DNA of 25,970 bases from JBECKS01 sp040235395 (GCA_040235395.1 JBECKS010000199.1:1-25970); one strand, 5' to 3'. Shown: positions 16,852 through 25,532, counted from the stretch's first letter. The notes: generated from the letters alone by a model not told the origin. Numbers and translations are program-made.

Positions 16852-17661
16852 CTAGGCTTTAGAAAAACCCAACACATCCTGCATATCAAAAAGTCCTTTA
16901 TCTTTCTCGGCAATCCATTTAGAAGCGCGAACAGCGCCGCGCGCGAAGGTCATGCGACTGCTTGCTTTATGGGTGATTTCTAGAATTTCTCCATCTGCAG
17001 CAAACATAACCGTATGATCACCGACAATATCGCCCGCTCGAATGGTTTCAAAGCCAATGGTTTTTCTTTCTCTTGGACCTTCCTGACCCTGTCTGCCATA
17101 CACAGCACATTCATTTAAATCCCTGCCCAGTGTTTTTGCGATGACTTCACCCATTCTTAAGGCTGTTCCAGAAGGCGCATCTACTTTATGACGGTGATGC
17201 GCTTCAATGATTTCAATATCTACATCATCACCTAACACGCTTGCAGCCATTTCAAGCAGCTTGAGACTTAAGTTCACACCAACACTCATATTCGGTGCAA
17301 ACATGATGGCTGTTTTTGCAGCAGATTCAGCCAGTTCTTTTTTCTGGGAATCATTCAGACCTGTGGTGCCTACCACCAACTTCTTGCCATGCTGTGCACA
17401 GATTCTTGCATTTGCGAGTGTTGCTTCTGGCGCAGTGAAATCAATTAGTACATCAAAATCATTAATGACTTTTTCCAATTGATCAGAAATCAGAACATTG
17501 AAAGTTCCCAAGCCTGCAAGCTCACCCGCATCCTTGCCAATAAATGGATTGTTTTCACGTTCTATAGCAGCACTAACTTTCACGCCCTCAGTCTGATTGA
17601 TAGCTTCCAGTAAAGTACGACCCATACGTCCAGCGGCTCCTGTGACGGCAATTCTAGTCAT
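16852..17661 (-). CDS. dapB: 4-hydroxy-tetrahydrodipicolinate reductase
   Basis: A 269-residue enzyme of the diaminopimelate/lysine pathway reducing the DapA product with NAD(P)H. The nucleotide site is VTGAAGRMG at residues 6-14, with DFTAPE near 74 and GTTGL at 98-102. The catalytic block is EAHHRHKVDAPSGTA at 153-167, with H155 and K159 as the expected acid/base pair. Length is typical (Escherichia coli 273). ATG 17661 is used. It follows dnaJ by 73 bases in the same direction, as in Pseudomonas. In that synteny carA comes next; here the sensor kinase gene intervenes. Confidence 0.97.
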   Translation of the reverse strand: MTRIAVTGAAGRMGRTLLEAINQTEGVKVSAAIERENNPFIGKDAGELAGLGTFNVLISDQLEKVINDFDVLIDFTAPEATLANARICAQHGKKLVVGTTGLNDSQKKELAESAAKTAIMFAPNMSVGVNLSLKLLEMAASVLGDDVDIEIIEAHHRHKVDAPSGTALRMGEVIAKTLGRDLNECAVYGRQGQEGPRERKTIGFETIRAGDIVGDHTVMFAADGEILEITHKASSRMTFARGAVRASKWIAEKDKGLFDMQDVLGFSKA

Positions 17662-17734
17662 GATGAATTAATTCCTGCTCTGGTATTTCTTAAGGGAAAG
17701 AACGGAGTCTAAAACAATTACTGCTATGACTCAC

Positions 17735-18853
17735 TTATTCAAAAAAACTTTTTACGGATTCGAACCAGGAGCTCTTCTTAGGCGAATGTTTATTTCCACC
17801 CTTTTCAATCGATGCCTGGAACTGCTGAAGTAAATCCTTCTGTTCCTTGGTCAGGCTTACTGGCGTTTCCACATTCACTTTACAAAGTAAATCGCCGCGC
17901 GAACCTCCACGAACAGGATCTACGCCCTTTCCTCGAATGCGGAAGGTTTTTCCTGTTTGCGTTTCGGCGGGAATCTTTAATTTCACCCGACCTTCCAACG
18001 TGGGTACTTCTACTTCGCCTCCCAAGGCAAGCTCAGCAAAACTGATAGGTACTTCGCAATACAGATGTTTACCTTCTCTACTGAATACCTTGTGTTCACG
18101 TACCGCAATCTGTACATAAAGATCGCCAGAAGGGTCACCATTTGCACCCGCTTCACCTTCACCAGCAAGTCGAATACGGTCACCCGTATCAACACCGGCA
18201 GGAATCTTCACAGAAAGCTTCTTGTTTTTCTGAACACGACCATGTCCTGAACAATCAAGACAGGGATCAGAAATAATTTGCCCTGTTCCACGACAACGCG
18301 AACAGGTCTGCTGAACAGAGAAGAATCCCTGCTGCATGCGAATCTGACCAGCACCACCACAAGTGGTACAGGTGACTGGCGAACTACCTTTCTTGGCACC
18401 CGTTCCATCACAGGTCTCACATTTGGAAAGCATGGGCACGCTGATCTGTACCTCTGTGCCTCGAACAGCTTCTTCTAGATCCAGTTCTAGCGTGTAACGT
18501 AAATCGGAGCCACGGCTTGCTCTTCTTCCCTGACTTCTGCCACCGCCAAAAATATCACCAAAGACATCACCAAAAATGTCACTAAAGTCGGCTCCACCAC
18601 CGCCAAAACCTCCAGGGCCTGCCTGGGGGTCTACGCCTGCATGACCAAAGCGGTCATAGGCAGACTTTTTCTCGGGATCGGAAAGAATGTCGTAGGCAGC
18701 CTGTATTTCCTTGAATTTGGATTCTGCCTCTGCATCATCAGGATTTCTATCTGGATGATATTTCATCGCCATACGGCGATAGGCCTTTTTGATTTCTGCA
18801 GCGTCCGCTCCTTTGGCAACGCCCAGTACTTCATAAAAATCACGTTTCGACAT
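17735..18853 (-). CDS. dnaJ: DnaJ, Hsp40 co-chaperone
   Basis: A 372-residue class A J-protein that delivers clients to DnaK and stimulates its ATPase. The J domain (1-70) has HPD at 33-35. A Gly/Phe region runs from about 72 to 110, with the repeated DIFGD element. Four zinc motifs follow: CETCDGTG, CTTCGGAG, CSRCRGTG and CLDCSGHG. The C-terminal substrate domains complete the protein. Length and order are standard. The ribosome site before ATG 18853 is weak. The gene follows dnaK after 105 bases that hold a GC-rich hairpin. Confidence 0.97.
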   Translation of the reverse strand: MSKRDFYEVLGVAKGADAAEIKKAYRRMAMKYHPDRNPDDAEAESKFKEIQAAYDILSDPEKKSAYDRFGHAGVDPQAGPGGFGGGGADFSDIFGDVFGDIFGGGRSQGRRASRGSDLRYTLELDLEEAVRGTEVQISVPMLSKCETCDGTGAKKGSSPVTCTTCGGAGQIRMQQGFFSVQQTCSRCRGTGQIISDPCLDCSGHGRVQKNKKLSVKIPAGVDTGDRIRLAGEGEAGANGDPSGDLYVQIAVREHKVFSREGKHLYCEVPISFAELALGGEVEVPTLEGRVKLKIPAETQTGKTFRIRGKGVDPVRGGSRGDLLCKVNVETPVSLTKEQKDLLQQFQASIEKGGNKHSPKKSSWFESVKSFFE

Positions 18854-18910
18854 CTGTTAGTTAATACTCACTTTAGTTAAATCCTAATAATTTAGGGCTA
18901 TCTAGAAATG

Positions 18911-18937
18911 AATAACGCGGGCTTAACCCGCGCTATT
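18911..18937 (-). terminator. Hairpin between dnaK and dnaJ, possible partial terminator
   Basis: CGCGGG and CCCGCG (18916-18921, 18927-18932) pair over a 5-base loop, and flanking AATA/TATT extends the stem. The run after it in the leftward direction is TTATTCATTTC, short of a true T-run. It may therefore tune dnaJ expression relative to dnaK, or protect the dnaK mRNA 3' end. Confidence 0.5.
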
Positions 18938-18958
18938 CAACAACCTATTTGCCGCACC

Positions 18959-20893
18959 TTATTTGTCGTCGTTAATCTCTTCAAACTCGGCATCAACAGC
19001 ATCATCTGCACTGGCGTCATCTGAACCCGATGCGCTAGCCGTTTCCACATCCGGGTTACCGGCACCACCGGCAGCCGCCTGCTCAGCATAGAGCTTCTGG
19101 GCAAGTTCACCACTGGCTTCGGTCAAGGCGGTTGTCTTCGCCTCTATGTCATCCTTGTCATTACCTTTCAAGGCTTCTTCGAGATCAGCACAGGCTTTTT
19201 CGATGGCAGTCTTCTCATCTTCAGTTGCCTTGTCGCCTGCCTCTTCAAGAGTCTTGCGTGTTGCGTGCAACATGGTTTCACCATGATTCCTGACAGCCAC
19301 TAGCTCGGCAAACTTTCTATCTTCGTCAGCATTAGCTTCAGCGTCCTTAATCATATTTTCGATTTCATCATCAGAAAGTCCAGATGAAGCCTTGATAACG
19401 ATGGACTGTTGTTTGCCTGTCGCCTTGTCTTGAGCAGACACGTTCAGTATACCGTTCGCGTCGATATCGAAGCTCACTTCGATCTGAGGAACGCCTCTTG
19501 GTGCTGGAGGAATATCAGCCAGATCAAAACGACCCAGGGATTTATTTCCAGCAGCCTGCTTTCTTTCACCTTGCAGCACATGAACCGTTACTGCAGTCTG
19601 ATTATCGTCAGCAGTTGAGAACACCTGTGACGCCTTGGTAGGAATCGTGGTGTTTTTCTCAATCAGAGGCGTCATTACGCCGCCCATGGTTTCAATACCC
19701 AGGGTTAATGGAGTTACGTCTAGCAAAAGCACGTCTTTAACATCACCTGAAAGCACCGCCGCCTGAATTGCTGCACCTATGGCAACTGCTTCGTCAGGGT
19801 TAACGTCTTTACGTGGCTCTTTGCCAAAGAAGTCCTGAACCTTTTTCTGCACCAGTGGCATACGTGTCTGACCACCTACCAGAATGACATCATTGATTTT
19901 TGAGGCATCCAGACCGGCATCCTTCAGGGCAATCTTGCAAGGTTCAATACTACGATTCACCAAGTCTTCTACCAGAGATTCCAGCTTCGCTCTTGTCATT
20001 TTAACAACAAGGTGCTTTGGACCTGATGCATCAGCAGTGATATAAGGAAGATTCACTTCAGTTTGTTGTGAAGAAGAAAGTTCAATCTTGGCTTTTTCAG
20101 CTGCTTCTTTTAAACGCTGAAGCGCCAGAGGATCATTGTGTAAATCAATGCCTGAGCTTTTCTTGAATTCACTTGCCAGGTATTCAATCACGGCAAGGTC
20201 AAAGTCTTCACCGCCAAGGAAGGTATCACCATTAGTAGAAAGCACTTCAAACTGGTGCTCACCATCGACTTCAGCAATTTCAATGATAGAAATATCGAAA
20301 GTACCACCACCAAGGTCATAAACAGCAATGGTTGAATCACCCTTACCTTTATCCAGACCGTAGGCCAAAGCCGCAGCCGTAGGCTCGTTAATGATTCGTT
20401 TAACTTCCAGACCGGCAATCTTGCCCGCATCTTTTGTCGCCTGTCTTTGCGAATCATTGAAGTAAGCAGGCACAGTTACCACTGCTTCGGTAACTTTTTC
20501 ACCTAAGTAGTCTTCTGCTGTCTTCTTCATTTTTGCCAGCACTTGCGCAGAAATCTGTGGAGGCGCCATTTTGTCGCCTTTAACTTCAACCCAGGCATCG
20601 CCGTTTTCAGCACCCACGATTTTGTAAGGAACCATCTTGATGTCTTTCTGAACAACATCATCCTTGAACTTGCGACCAATCAAACGCTTGATGGCAAACA
20701 AGGTGTTTTCAGGGTTTGTTACCGCCTGACGCTTCGCTGATTGACCAACCAGGGTTTCATCATCGGTATAAGCAATAATGGAAGGGGTTGTGCGATCACC
20801 TTCACTATTCTCAATTACTTTTGCTTTATCTCCCTCTAACACAGCCACACATGAGTTGGTGGTACCGAGGTCGATTCCGATTATCTTAGCCAT
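18959..20893 (-). CDS. dnaK: DnaK, Hsp70 chaperone
   Basis: A 644-residue ATP-dependent chaperone. The ATPase domain starts IGIDLGTTNSCVAV, has the phosphate-2 loop AVYDLGGGTFDISI near 195-208, and the adenosine motif ILVGGQTRMP near 340. The linker is DVLLLDVTPLTLGIE near 388-402. The substrate domain follows, and then a lid rich in helices. The tail is acidic and ends EFEEINDDK, the variant of the EEVD-like bacterial tail. ATG 20893 lies behind CCGGAGA. It is preceded by grpE with a 137-base gap that holds a promoter candidate. Confidence 0.98.
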   Translation of the reverse strand: MAKIIGIDLGTTNSCVAVLEGDKAKVIENSEGDRTTPSIIAYTDDETLVGQSAKRQAVTNPENTLFAIKRLIGRKFKDDVVQKDIKMVPYKIVGAENGDAWVEVKGDKMAPPQISAQVLAKMKKTAEDYLGEKVTEAVVTVPAYFNDSQRQATKDAGKIAGLEVKRIINEPTAAALAYGLDKGKGDSTIAVYDLGGGTFDISIIEIAEVDGEHQFEVLSTNGDTFLGGEDFDLAVIEYLASEFKKSSGIDLHNDPLALQRLKEAAEKAKIELSSSQQTEVNLPYITADASGPKHLVVKMTRAKLESLVEDLVNRSIEPCKIALKDAGLDASKINDVILVGGQTRMPLVQKKVQDFFGKEPRKDVNPDEAVAIGAAIQAAVLSGDVKDVLLLDVTPLTLGIETMGGVMTPLIEKNTTIPTKASQVFSTADDNQTAVTVHVLQGERKQAAGNKSLGRFDLADIPPAPRGVPQIEVSFDIDANGILNVSAQDKATGKQQSIVIKASSGLSDDEIENMIKDAEANADEDRKFAELVAVRNHGETMLHATRKTLEEAGDKATEDEKTAIEKACADLEEALKGNDKDDIEAKTTALTEASGELAQKLYAEQAAAGGAGNPDVETASASGSDDASADDAVDAEFEEINDDK

Positions 20894-20974
20894 TACTTTT
20901 CTCCGGGAACTGATGCTTTAAAAGCGTTAAAAAAATTCAAGATACTTGTTACGGTTTCTTGCTTGTCTGAAACC

Positions 20975-21004
20975 TATAGTTGAGGCTAGGTATGTATTTT
21001 CAAG
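20975..21004 (-). promoter_or_regulatory. Candidate heat-shock promoter before dnaK
   Basis: On the minus strand CTTGAAA (21004-20998) is an exact match to the sigma-32 -35 core. The -10 part (around CTCAACTATA) is a poor match to CCCCATNT. It could instead be a weak sigma-70 site. It would let dnaK-dnaJ be transcribed separately from hrcA-grpE. Confidence 0.4.
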
Positions 21005-21030
21005 GGCCTCAAGGATTTTTTTCAGGGATT

Positions 21031-21630
21031 TCAGGCTTTAACGACCACCACCATGGCAGGTCGAACAAGCCTGTCGTGTAGGGTAAAACCCTTCTGAACC
21101 ACTGCCATGACAGAGTTTGGCTCAGCATCTGGATTTGGCACCATCGATAAGGCTTCATGAAACTTGGGGTCAAACGGCTCCCCTAGAGGATTAATCTCTT
21201 TAATCTGGAAACGGGCAAGGGTATCCAGGAACATTTTCAGCGTTAATTCAGAGCCATCCCTGATGGTTTTCACCGAAGGGTCAAGTTCACCTTGTTGCTC
21301 ATCGATTGCCTGAATGCCGCGCTCAAGGCTATCCACCACGGCTAGCAAATCTTTCACCAGTTTTTCCTGACCATACTTGTGAGCGCTTTCCACATCACGC
21401 TCAGCACGTCTGCGAATATTCTGGATTTCTGCCTGCGCTCTTAAAGCCTCATCCTTTAACTTCAGCTCAGCCGCAGCTAAGGCTTCTTTCAGACCTTCAA
21501 TGGTTTCTGGCTGCGACTGTTGAGACTGGTCTTCAGCTTCATTCGAAGCTGTCTGCTCACCGGAAGTCACGCCTTCATCAAGGTCAGCTTCGGTAGCAAT
21601 CTGATTTTCCTCATTAGGATTCTGGGACAT
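21031..21630 (-). CDS. grpE: GrpE, nucleotide exchange factor of DnaK
   Basis: A 199-residue dimeric cochaperone releasing ADP from DnaK. ATG 21630 is chosen because AGGAG lies 7 bases upstream and the residues MSQNPNEENQ begin the usual acidic, disordered N-terminus. An eight-residue extension in the same frame is not supported. A long helix with heptads (about 50-105, including RAQAEIQNIRRRAERDVE) forms the dimer stalk. The C-terminal beta-wing domain carries GEPFDPKFHEALSMVP and ends GFTLHDRLVRPAMVVV, both family signatures. It lies 49 bases after hrcA, probably in one unit. Confidence 0.96.
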   Translation of the reverse strand: MSQNPNEENQIATEADLDEGVTSGEQTASNEAEDQSQQSQPETIEGLKEALAAAELKLKDEALRAQAEIQNIRRRAERDVESAHKYGQEKLVKDLLAVVDSLERGIQAIDEQQGELDPSVKTIRDGSELTLKMFLDTLARFQIKEINPLGEPFDPKFHEALSMVPNPDAEPNSVMAVVQKGFTLHDRLVRPAMVVVVKA

Positions 21631-21679
21631 GAAAGGCTCCTTAAAACCACACAAAAACTCTGTGCAGCGACTATAAGGG

Positions 21680-22732
21680 TTAATGAGTCTGATTCAAGAC
21701 TGAGTCGAGAATTTTTGCAGTGATATTAACGGTGGGAATGACACGTTGATAGGGAATGCGTCTTGGGCCCACCACTGCCAGCACCCCCACAATTTCTTCA
21801 CCAAGGGTGTATGGCGCACTGATCAAACTTAAATCCTGAAACAATTGATTACCACTCTCCTTACCAATAAAAATCTGCATCTGGTTGCTCTGGCTGCAAC
21901 GGTCGAGTAAATCGATGATGTCTTTCTTCTGGCTGAACGCTTCAAATAACTCTTTTAATCGAGATAAATCTGTTTGGTCCTGCACACCTAGCAAATGACT
22001 TTCGCCTTTAATCACCAGATTGTCTTCGCTTTTCGAGCGCTCAAGTGCCTGGGAACTCACCTGGATAGCGGTTTCCATTACCTTGGTCATGTGCTGCTTT
22101 TCGGTTTCCATCATGGAAAGCAGTTTGCTTCGAATCTCACTGATTCGCTTGCCTGCAAAATTCTGCTTGAGGTAATTACTTGCCTCATTTAATTCAATAG
22201 CGCTGTAATCCCTGTCTGTATCTATGATGTGGTTCTGCACTTCCTTCTCATTAATCACCAGCACCACCAGCACCTGCCGACTATTCAAGGGCAGAAAATC
22301 AATTTGCTTAAGGGTATCTTTATGGGAACCGGGAAGCATCACGATACTGGTCAGTTGAGTCATGTCAGACACAATCCTGGAAGCAGACTCAGCGATGGAC
22401 TTGGCATCAGATGCAGAAGACAGAGCTTTCTTCACCTGCTCAACACCCCCCACATCCACCTCAGAAGCAGTTAAGAGGTGATCGACAAACAGTCGATACC
22501 CTTCATTGGTTGGCACTCTGCCTGCCGAGGTGTGAGGAGACTGCAGGTAGCCTCTCGCTTCCAGATCGGCCAGCACATTCCTGACCGTTGCAGGGCTTAA
22601 GGCCAAGCCTTCTCCCACTAGCGACTTAGAGCCCACGGGTTGGCCATTCTCGATATGCTTTTCAACAAGCAGCTTGAGAATATGCGACGAGCGCTCAGGC
22701 AAGGCATTAACTGGGTTTCTTTTCTTTGGCAT
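21680..22732 (-). CDS. hrcA: HrcA, heat-inducible transcription repressor
   Basis: A 350-residue repressor that binds CIRCE elements and depends on GroE for activity in characterised bacteria. The N-terminal winged helix is clear: ERSSHILKLLVEKHIENG, GSKSLVGEGLALSPATVRNV, LADLEARGYLQSPHTSAGRV and PTNEGYRLFVD. The C-terminal GAF-like effector part includes the family's conserved GSHKD and ending segments (GEEIVGVLAVVGPRRIPYQR). The gene heads grpE-dnaK-dnaJ, as in many bacteria; among gammaproteobacteria HrcA is patchy, and Pseudomonas has recN next to grpE with no hrcA. I see no CIRCE (TTAGCACTC-N9-GAGTGCTAA) upstream of hrcA, grpE or dnaK, so its targets may lie elsewhere, such as groESL (inference). 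Confidence 0.95.
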   Translation of the reverse strand: MPKKRNPVNALPERSSHILKLLVEKHIENGQPVGSKSLVGEGLALSPATVRNVLADLEARGYLQSPHTSAGRVPTNEGYRLFVDHLLTASEVDVGGVEQVKKALSSASDAKSIAESASRIVSDMTQLTSIVMLPGSHKDTLKQIDFLPLNSRQVLVVLVINEKEVQNHIIDTDRDYSAIELNEASNYLKQNFAGKRISEIRSKLLSMMETEKQHMTKVMETAIQVSSQALERSKSEDNLVIKGESHLLGVQDQTDLSRLKELFEAFSQKKDIIDLLDRCSQSNQMQIFIGKESGNQLFQDLSLISAPYTLGEEIVGVLAVVGPRRIPYQRVIPTVNITAKILDSVLNQTH

Positions 22733-22778
22733 AGCAAAATTCTAGCTCAAAAAATAAAGACTGGCAGCTGATTAAAAA

Positions 22779-22798
22779 TACTGTTAATTTAGACAGTG
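22779..22798 (+). promoter_or_regulatory. LexA box 1 of recN
   Basis: TACTGT-TAATTTAG-ACAGTG fits the SOS box CTGT-N8-ACAG with both half-sites exact. It lies about 60 bases before the recN start and overlaps the -35 side of the recN promoter. Confidence 0.85.
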
Positions 22799-22817
22799 TT
22801 CTTATAAACAGTATCTT
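22790..22817 (+). promoter_or_regulatory. Candidate recN promoter
   Basis: TAGACA (22790-22795), a 16-base spacer and TATCTT (22812-22817) form a plausible sigma-70 promoter. It is completely covered by the two LexA boxes, as expected for SOS control. Confidence 0.5.
22794..22813 (+). promoter_or_regulatory. LexA box 2 of recN, overlapping box 1
   Basis: GTGT-TCTTATAA-ACAGTA matches CTGT-N8-ACAG with one mismatch (G for C) in the left half-site. It overlaps box 1 by 5 bases and covers the spacer of the promoter. Escherichia coli recN likewise has multiple LexA sites. Confidence 0.65.
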
Positions 22818-22857
22818 ATTACCAATACAACCCGGTTCACCAAAGGAAGCCAGTCTT

Positions 22858-24528
22858 ATGTTAAGCGAGCTCAAGATCAGTAATTTTGCCATTGCAGAAA
22901 GCCTTGATGTTGAATTTCATAGCCAGTTCAACACCATTACGGGGGAAACAGGTGCGGGAAAATCCATCATGATTGATGCGCTTTCCATGGCTTTAGGTGA
23001 GCGCGCTGATACAAGCACCATTGGCCAAGCTGGCGATAAAGCCCAGATTATTGCTACCTTCAATATCAAACAGAACAAAGCTGCCCAACAATGGCTGGAA
23101 GAAAAAAGCCTCGATGCCGATGGTGAGTGTATCTTGCGAAGAGTTCTAGACCGGGACGGGAAATCAAGAGCCTTTATTAATGGTGTGCCCTCACCACTTC
23201 AGGATGTCAAAGCGCTTTCAGAACGCCTTATCAATATTCACAGCCAACACCAACATCAGCAATTGCTTCACAAGGAAAATCATCGGGAACTGCTTGATGC
23301 CTATAGTGAAAACCAGCTACTCGTGAAAGCAGTGCAAAACCAGTTCAGGCAATGGCAAACATGCCAACAGAAACTCGATACCCTAAAACAGAATCAAAGC
23401 AATCGTCTGGCGAGAATCGAATTCCTGAACTTCCAGCTTGAAGAACTGGATAAACTGGATTTGCAGGAAAACGAATATCAGTCATTGAGTGACGAACATA
23501 AAAAACTGGCCAATATGGATCAGGATATACAGCTTGCCAACGAGTGTCTTTCGCTCATAAATGGCGATGGAGAAAACCCTGCATTAAACGGTCTTTATAA
23601 AGTTCAGCAGATTTTCCAGAATCTTTCACAAAAACATCTCAACCTACGCCCTACTTTTGAGAGCATTGGCAGCGCAATCATTAATATTGAAGAAGCCTAT
23701 CGAGATCTGGAAAATTATTTACGGGAATTGGAAGGCGATCCCGAAATGCTTAGTCGAATCGATGAACGCTTATCACAAGCGCATCATCTGGCAAGGAAAC
23801 ATCACATCAAGGCTGAACAGCTTTTTGAATATCATCAAACACTCAAGCAGGAATTGCATGAACTGGAAAACGCCGATGAAACACTAAGCACGCTTGAACA
23901 GGAAACTGAAACTTTAAAAATACAGTTTCAGCAAACTGCACAACAACTTTCTGAGCAACGAAAGAAATCTGCAACAAAACTCGATAAAGCTGTCTCGAAA
24001 CAATTCAAGGCACTCGGCATGGATAACGCAAAAATTGAAACACGTGTTAATCCCTTAGTGCTTGAAAAAGCAAACCAGTTTGGTACTGATGAGATTGAAA
24101 TCCTTATCGCAACCAACCCAGGGCAAAAACCACAATCACTTTCAAAAATCGCATCAGGCGGCGAACTCTCACGCGTGAGTCTCGCTATACAGGTGAATTT
24201 TGCCCAGAAATCCAGTTTGCCTTGCATGATTTTTGACGAAGTGGATGTAGGTATCGGTGGTGCAACAGCAGAAGTGGTTGGAAAATTATTGAGAGAGTTA
24301 TCTACAAACAGCCAGGTGATTTGTGTCACACATTTGGCACAGGTGGCAGCGCAAGGTCATCATCATTATAAAATTGAAAAACGGAATGAAAATAAACATA
24401 ACGTCACGAAAGTGAGTGAACTCAAGGAAAAAGACAGGGTAAGTGAGATTGCAAGGATGATTGGAGGTGTAGAGCTCACGGCAAAAACACAATCTCATGC
24501 GCAGGAAATGTTGAAAATGGCGCGATAA
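22858..24528 (+). CDS. recN: RecN, SMC-like DNA repair protein
   Basis: A 556-residue SMC-family ATPase for double-strand break repair. Walker A GETGAGKS is at 29-36. A long central region with heptad-like glutamine and leucine-rich helices (about 155-360) forms the coiled coil. The signature SGGELSRVSLAIQ and Walker B MIFDEVDVGIGG lie in the C-terminal head, followed by the HLAQVAAQGHHHYKIEK switch region. Length fits Escherichia coli RecN (553). ATG 22858 has AAGGAAG upstream. LexA boxes control it. It is divergent from hrcA and converges on fur. Confidence 0.97.
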   Translation: MLSELKISNFAIAESLDVEFHSQFNTITGETGAGKSIMIDALSMALGERADTSTIGQAGDKAQIIATFNIKQNKAAQQWLEEKSLDADGECILRRVLDRDGKSRAFINGVPSPLQDVKALSERLINIHSQHQHQQLLHKENHRELLDAYSENQLLVKAVQNQFRQWQTCQQKLDTLKQNQSNRLARIEFLNFQLEELDKLDLQENEYQSLSDEHKKLANMDQDIQLANECLSLINGDGENPALNGLYKVQQIFQNLSQKHLNLRPTFESIGSAIINIEEAYRDLENYLRELEGDPEMLSRIDERLSQAHHLARKHHIKAEQLFEYHQTLKQELHELENADETLSTLEQETETLKIQFQQTAQQLSEQRKKSATKLDKAVSKQFKALGMDNAKIETRVNPLVLEKANQFGTDEIEILIATNPGQKPQSLSKIASGGELSRVSLAIQVNFAQKSSLPCMIFDEVDVGIGGATAEVVGKLLRELSTNSQVICVTHLAQVAAQGHHHYKIEKRNENKHNVTKVSELKEKDRVSEIARMIGGVELTAKTQSHAQEMLKMAR

Positions 24529-24541
24529 GCTAAGCAGAGAA

Positions 24542-24563
24542 CCTCGAAATAACGTCAGCGAGG
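24542..24563 (+). terminator. Weak hairpin terminator after recN
   Basis: CCTCG (24542-24546) pairs with CGAGG (24559-24563), followed by CAGATTTTATCTATTT. The stem is only five pairs with a long loop, so the call is tentative. It sits in the 45-base recN/fur convergent gap. Confidence 0.3.
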
Positions 24564-24573
24564 CAGATTTTAT

Positions 24574-24984
24574 CTATTTATTACACTCTTTACACAAACC
24601 ATACATTGAATGACTGTGATGAAGAATCCTGAATTGATATTTTCTGGCAATTTTTTCCTGAAGCGCTTCGATATCTGCATCAAAGAATTCTTCCACCTTG
24701 CCACACTTCTGACAAATCATATGATCATGATGATCTTCACTGGAAAGCTCAAAAACTGAACGACCATCTTCAAAATTGTGTTTGATGAGCATTCCCGCTT
24801 CTTCAAACTGGGTCAGCACTCGATAAACCGTAGCAATGCCAATCTCTTCCTTTTGCTCTATGAGCAACTTATAAATATCTTCTGCACTCAAATGATTTGA
24901 CTCAGCACTTTCAATAATGCCGAGAATCTTCACACGAGGTGAAGTTACCTTAAGACCTGCTTTCTTTAGCTCTTGATTTTCCAA
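24574..24984 (-). CDS. fur: Fur, ferric uptake regulator
   Basis: A 136-residue metal-dependent repressor. The DNA-binding part has LKKAGLKVTSPRVKIL at 6-21 and the recognition helix region IGIATVYRVLTQFEEAGM. The metal sites are HHDHMICQKCG (H86, H87, H89, C91, C94), H122-H123-H125 in LHHSHS, and CKEC (C131, C134). I take TTG at 24984 as start, giving MENQELKKAG, which aligns with the Pseudomonas Fur N-terminus. The frame runs upstream to 25080 with no ATG, and that extension covers the promoter region and is not conserved. Its ribosome site is unclear (GGG eight bases upstream, AAGG at only two). It is divergent from bamE, the usual pairing. Confidence 0.93.
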   Translation of the reverse strand: MENQELKKAGLKVTSPRVKILGIIESAESNHLSAEDIYKLLIEQKEEIGIATVYRVLTQFEEAGMLIKHNFEDGRSVFELSSEDHHDHMICQKCGKVEEFFDADIEALQEKIARKYQFRILHHSHSMYGLCKECNK

Positions 24985-25066
24985 TGCCTTAGCCCATAAT
25001 CCCGAAGGTTCCAGAAGGAAGAAATTAAGGAACCAAGCCTTATTTCTTGTGTCTGCTAAGTTAGCG

Positions 25067-25082
25067 AATTGTGTATACAATT
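25067..25082. promoter_or_regulatory. Palindrome in the fur-bamE divergent region
   Basis: AATTGT-GTAT-ACAATT is a perfect 6-base dyad with a TATACA-like core on both strands. It may provide shared -10 sequence or an operator. It does not match the Fur box consensus. Confidence 0.35.
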
Positions 25083-25115
25083 ACAATTCACCATTTCAGC
25101 ATAACCCGTGTTTCC

Positions 25116-25529
25116 ATGTATTCAGTTAAATACCTTCCAAGATACATATTGCTTTCCCTGCTTATCATTGGATTAACCAATTGCAGTAATTTACGTTTTC
25201 CTGGCGTTTATAAAATTGACGTTGCGCAAGGAAATATCGTTACACAAGATTTGCTCGATAAGCTTCAAGTAGGTATGAATCCAAATCAGGTGAAATACGT
25301 GCTCGGTGCACCCCTGGTTGAAGACACTTTCAACACCAATCGCTGGGACTACTATTACAGCCTGAAACATGGATACACTGGAGAAACCGACTCAAGCCTG
25401 GTGAGTATTTTTTTCAAGGATGGTGGTTTTGAACGTTACCAACTCACTGGAGAAATCAAGGAAAGCAGTATTCGTAGTGAAGCCATTGAAGCACCACCCG
25501 AAAGAAAGAAATTTCTCTGGATTTTTTAA
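25116..25529 (+). CDS. bamE: BamE (SmpA/OmlA) outer membrane lipoprotein
   Basis: A 137-residue lipoprotein of the BAM complex, which inserts beta-barrel proteins in the outer membrane. ATG 25116 is chosen because it directly opens a lipoprotein signal (basic YSVKYLPRY, then hydrophobic ILLSLLIIGL). The 15 further residues upstream in frame are not typical. The lipobox is LTNC with C23 as the lipidated residue. Asparagine before the cysteine is unusual, as Gly, Ala or Ser is expected. The mature part has the family segments YKIDVAQGN, LQVGMNPNQVKYVLGAPLVEDTF and RWDYYYSL. No strong Shine-Dalgarno is seen. It converges on rnfH with a three-base gap. Confidence 0.92.
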   Translation: MYSVKYLPRYILLSLLIIGLTNCSNLRFPGVYKIDVAQGNIVTQDLLDKLQVGMNPNQVKYVLGAPLVEDTFNTNRWDYYYSLKHGYTGETDSSLVSIFFKDGGFERYQLTGEIKESSIRSEAIEAPPERKKFLWIF

Positions 25530-25532
25530 GGC

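Noticed and set aside
25067..25082. Palindrome near fur as a Fur box
   Set aside because: AATTGT-GTAT-ACAATT does not fit the GATAATGATAATCATTATC pattern beyond general A/T content.
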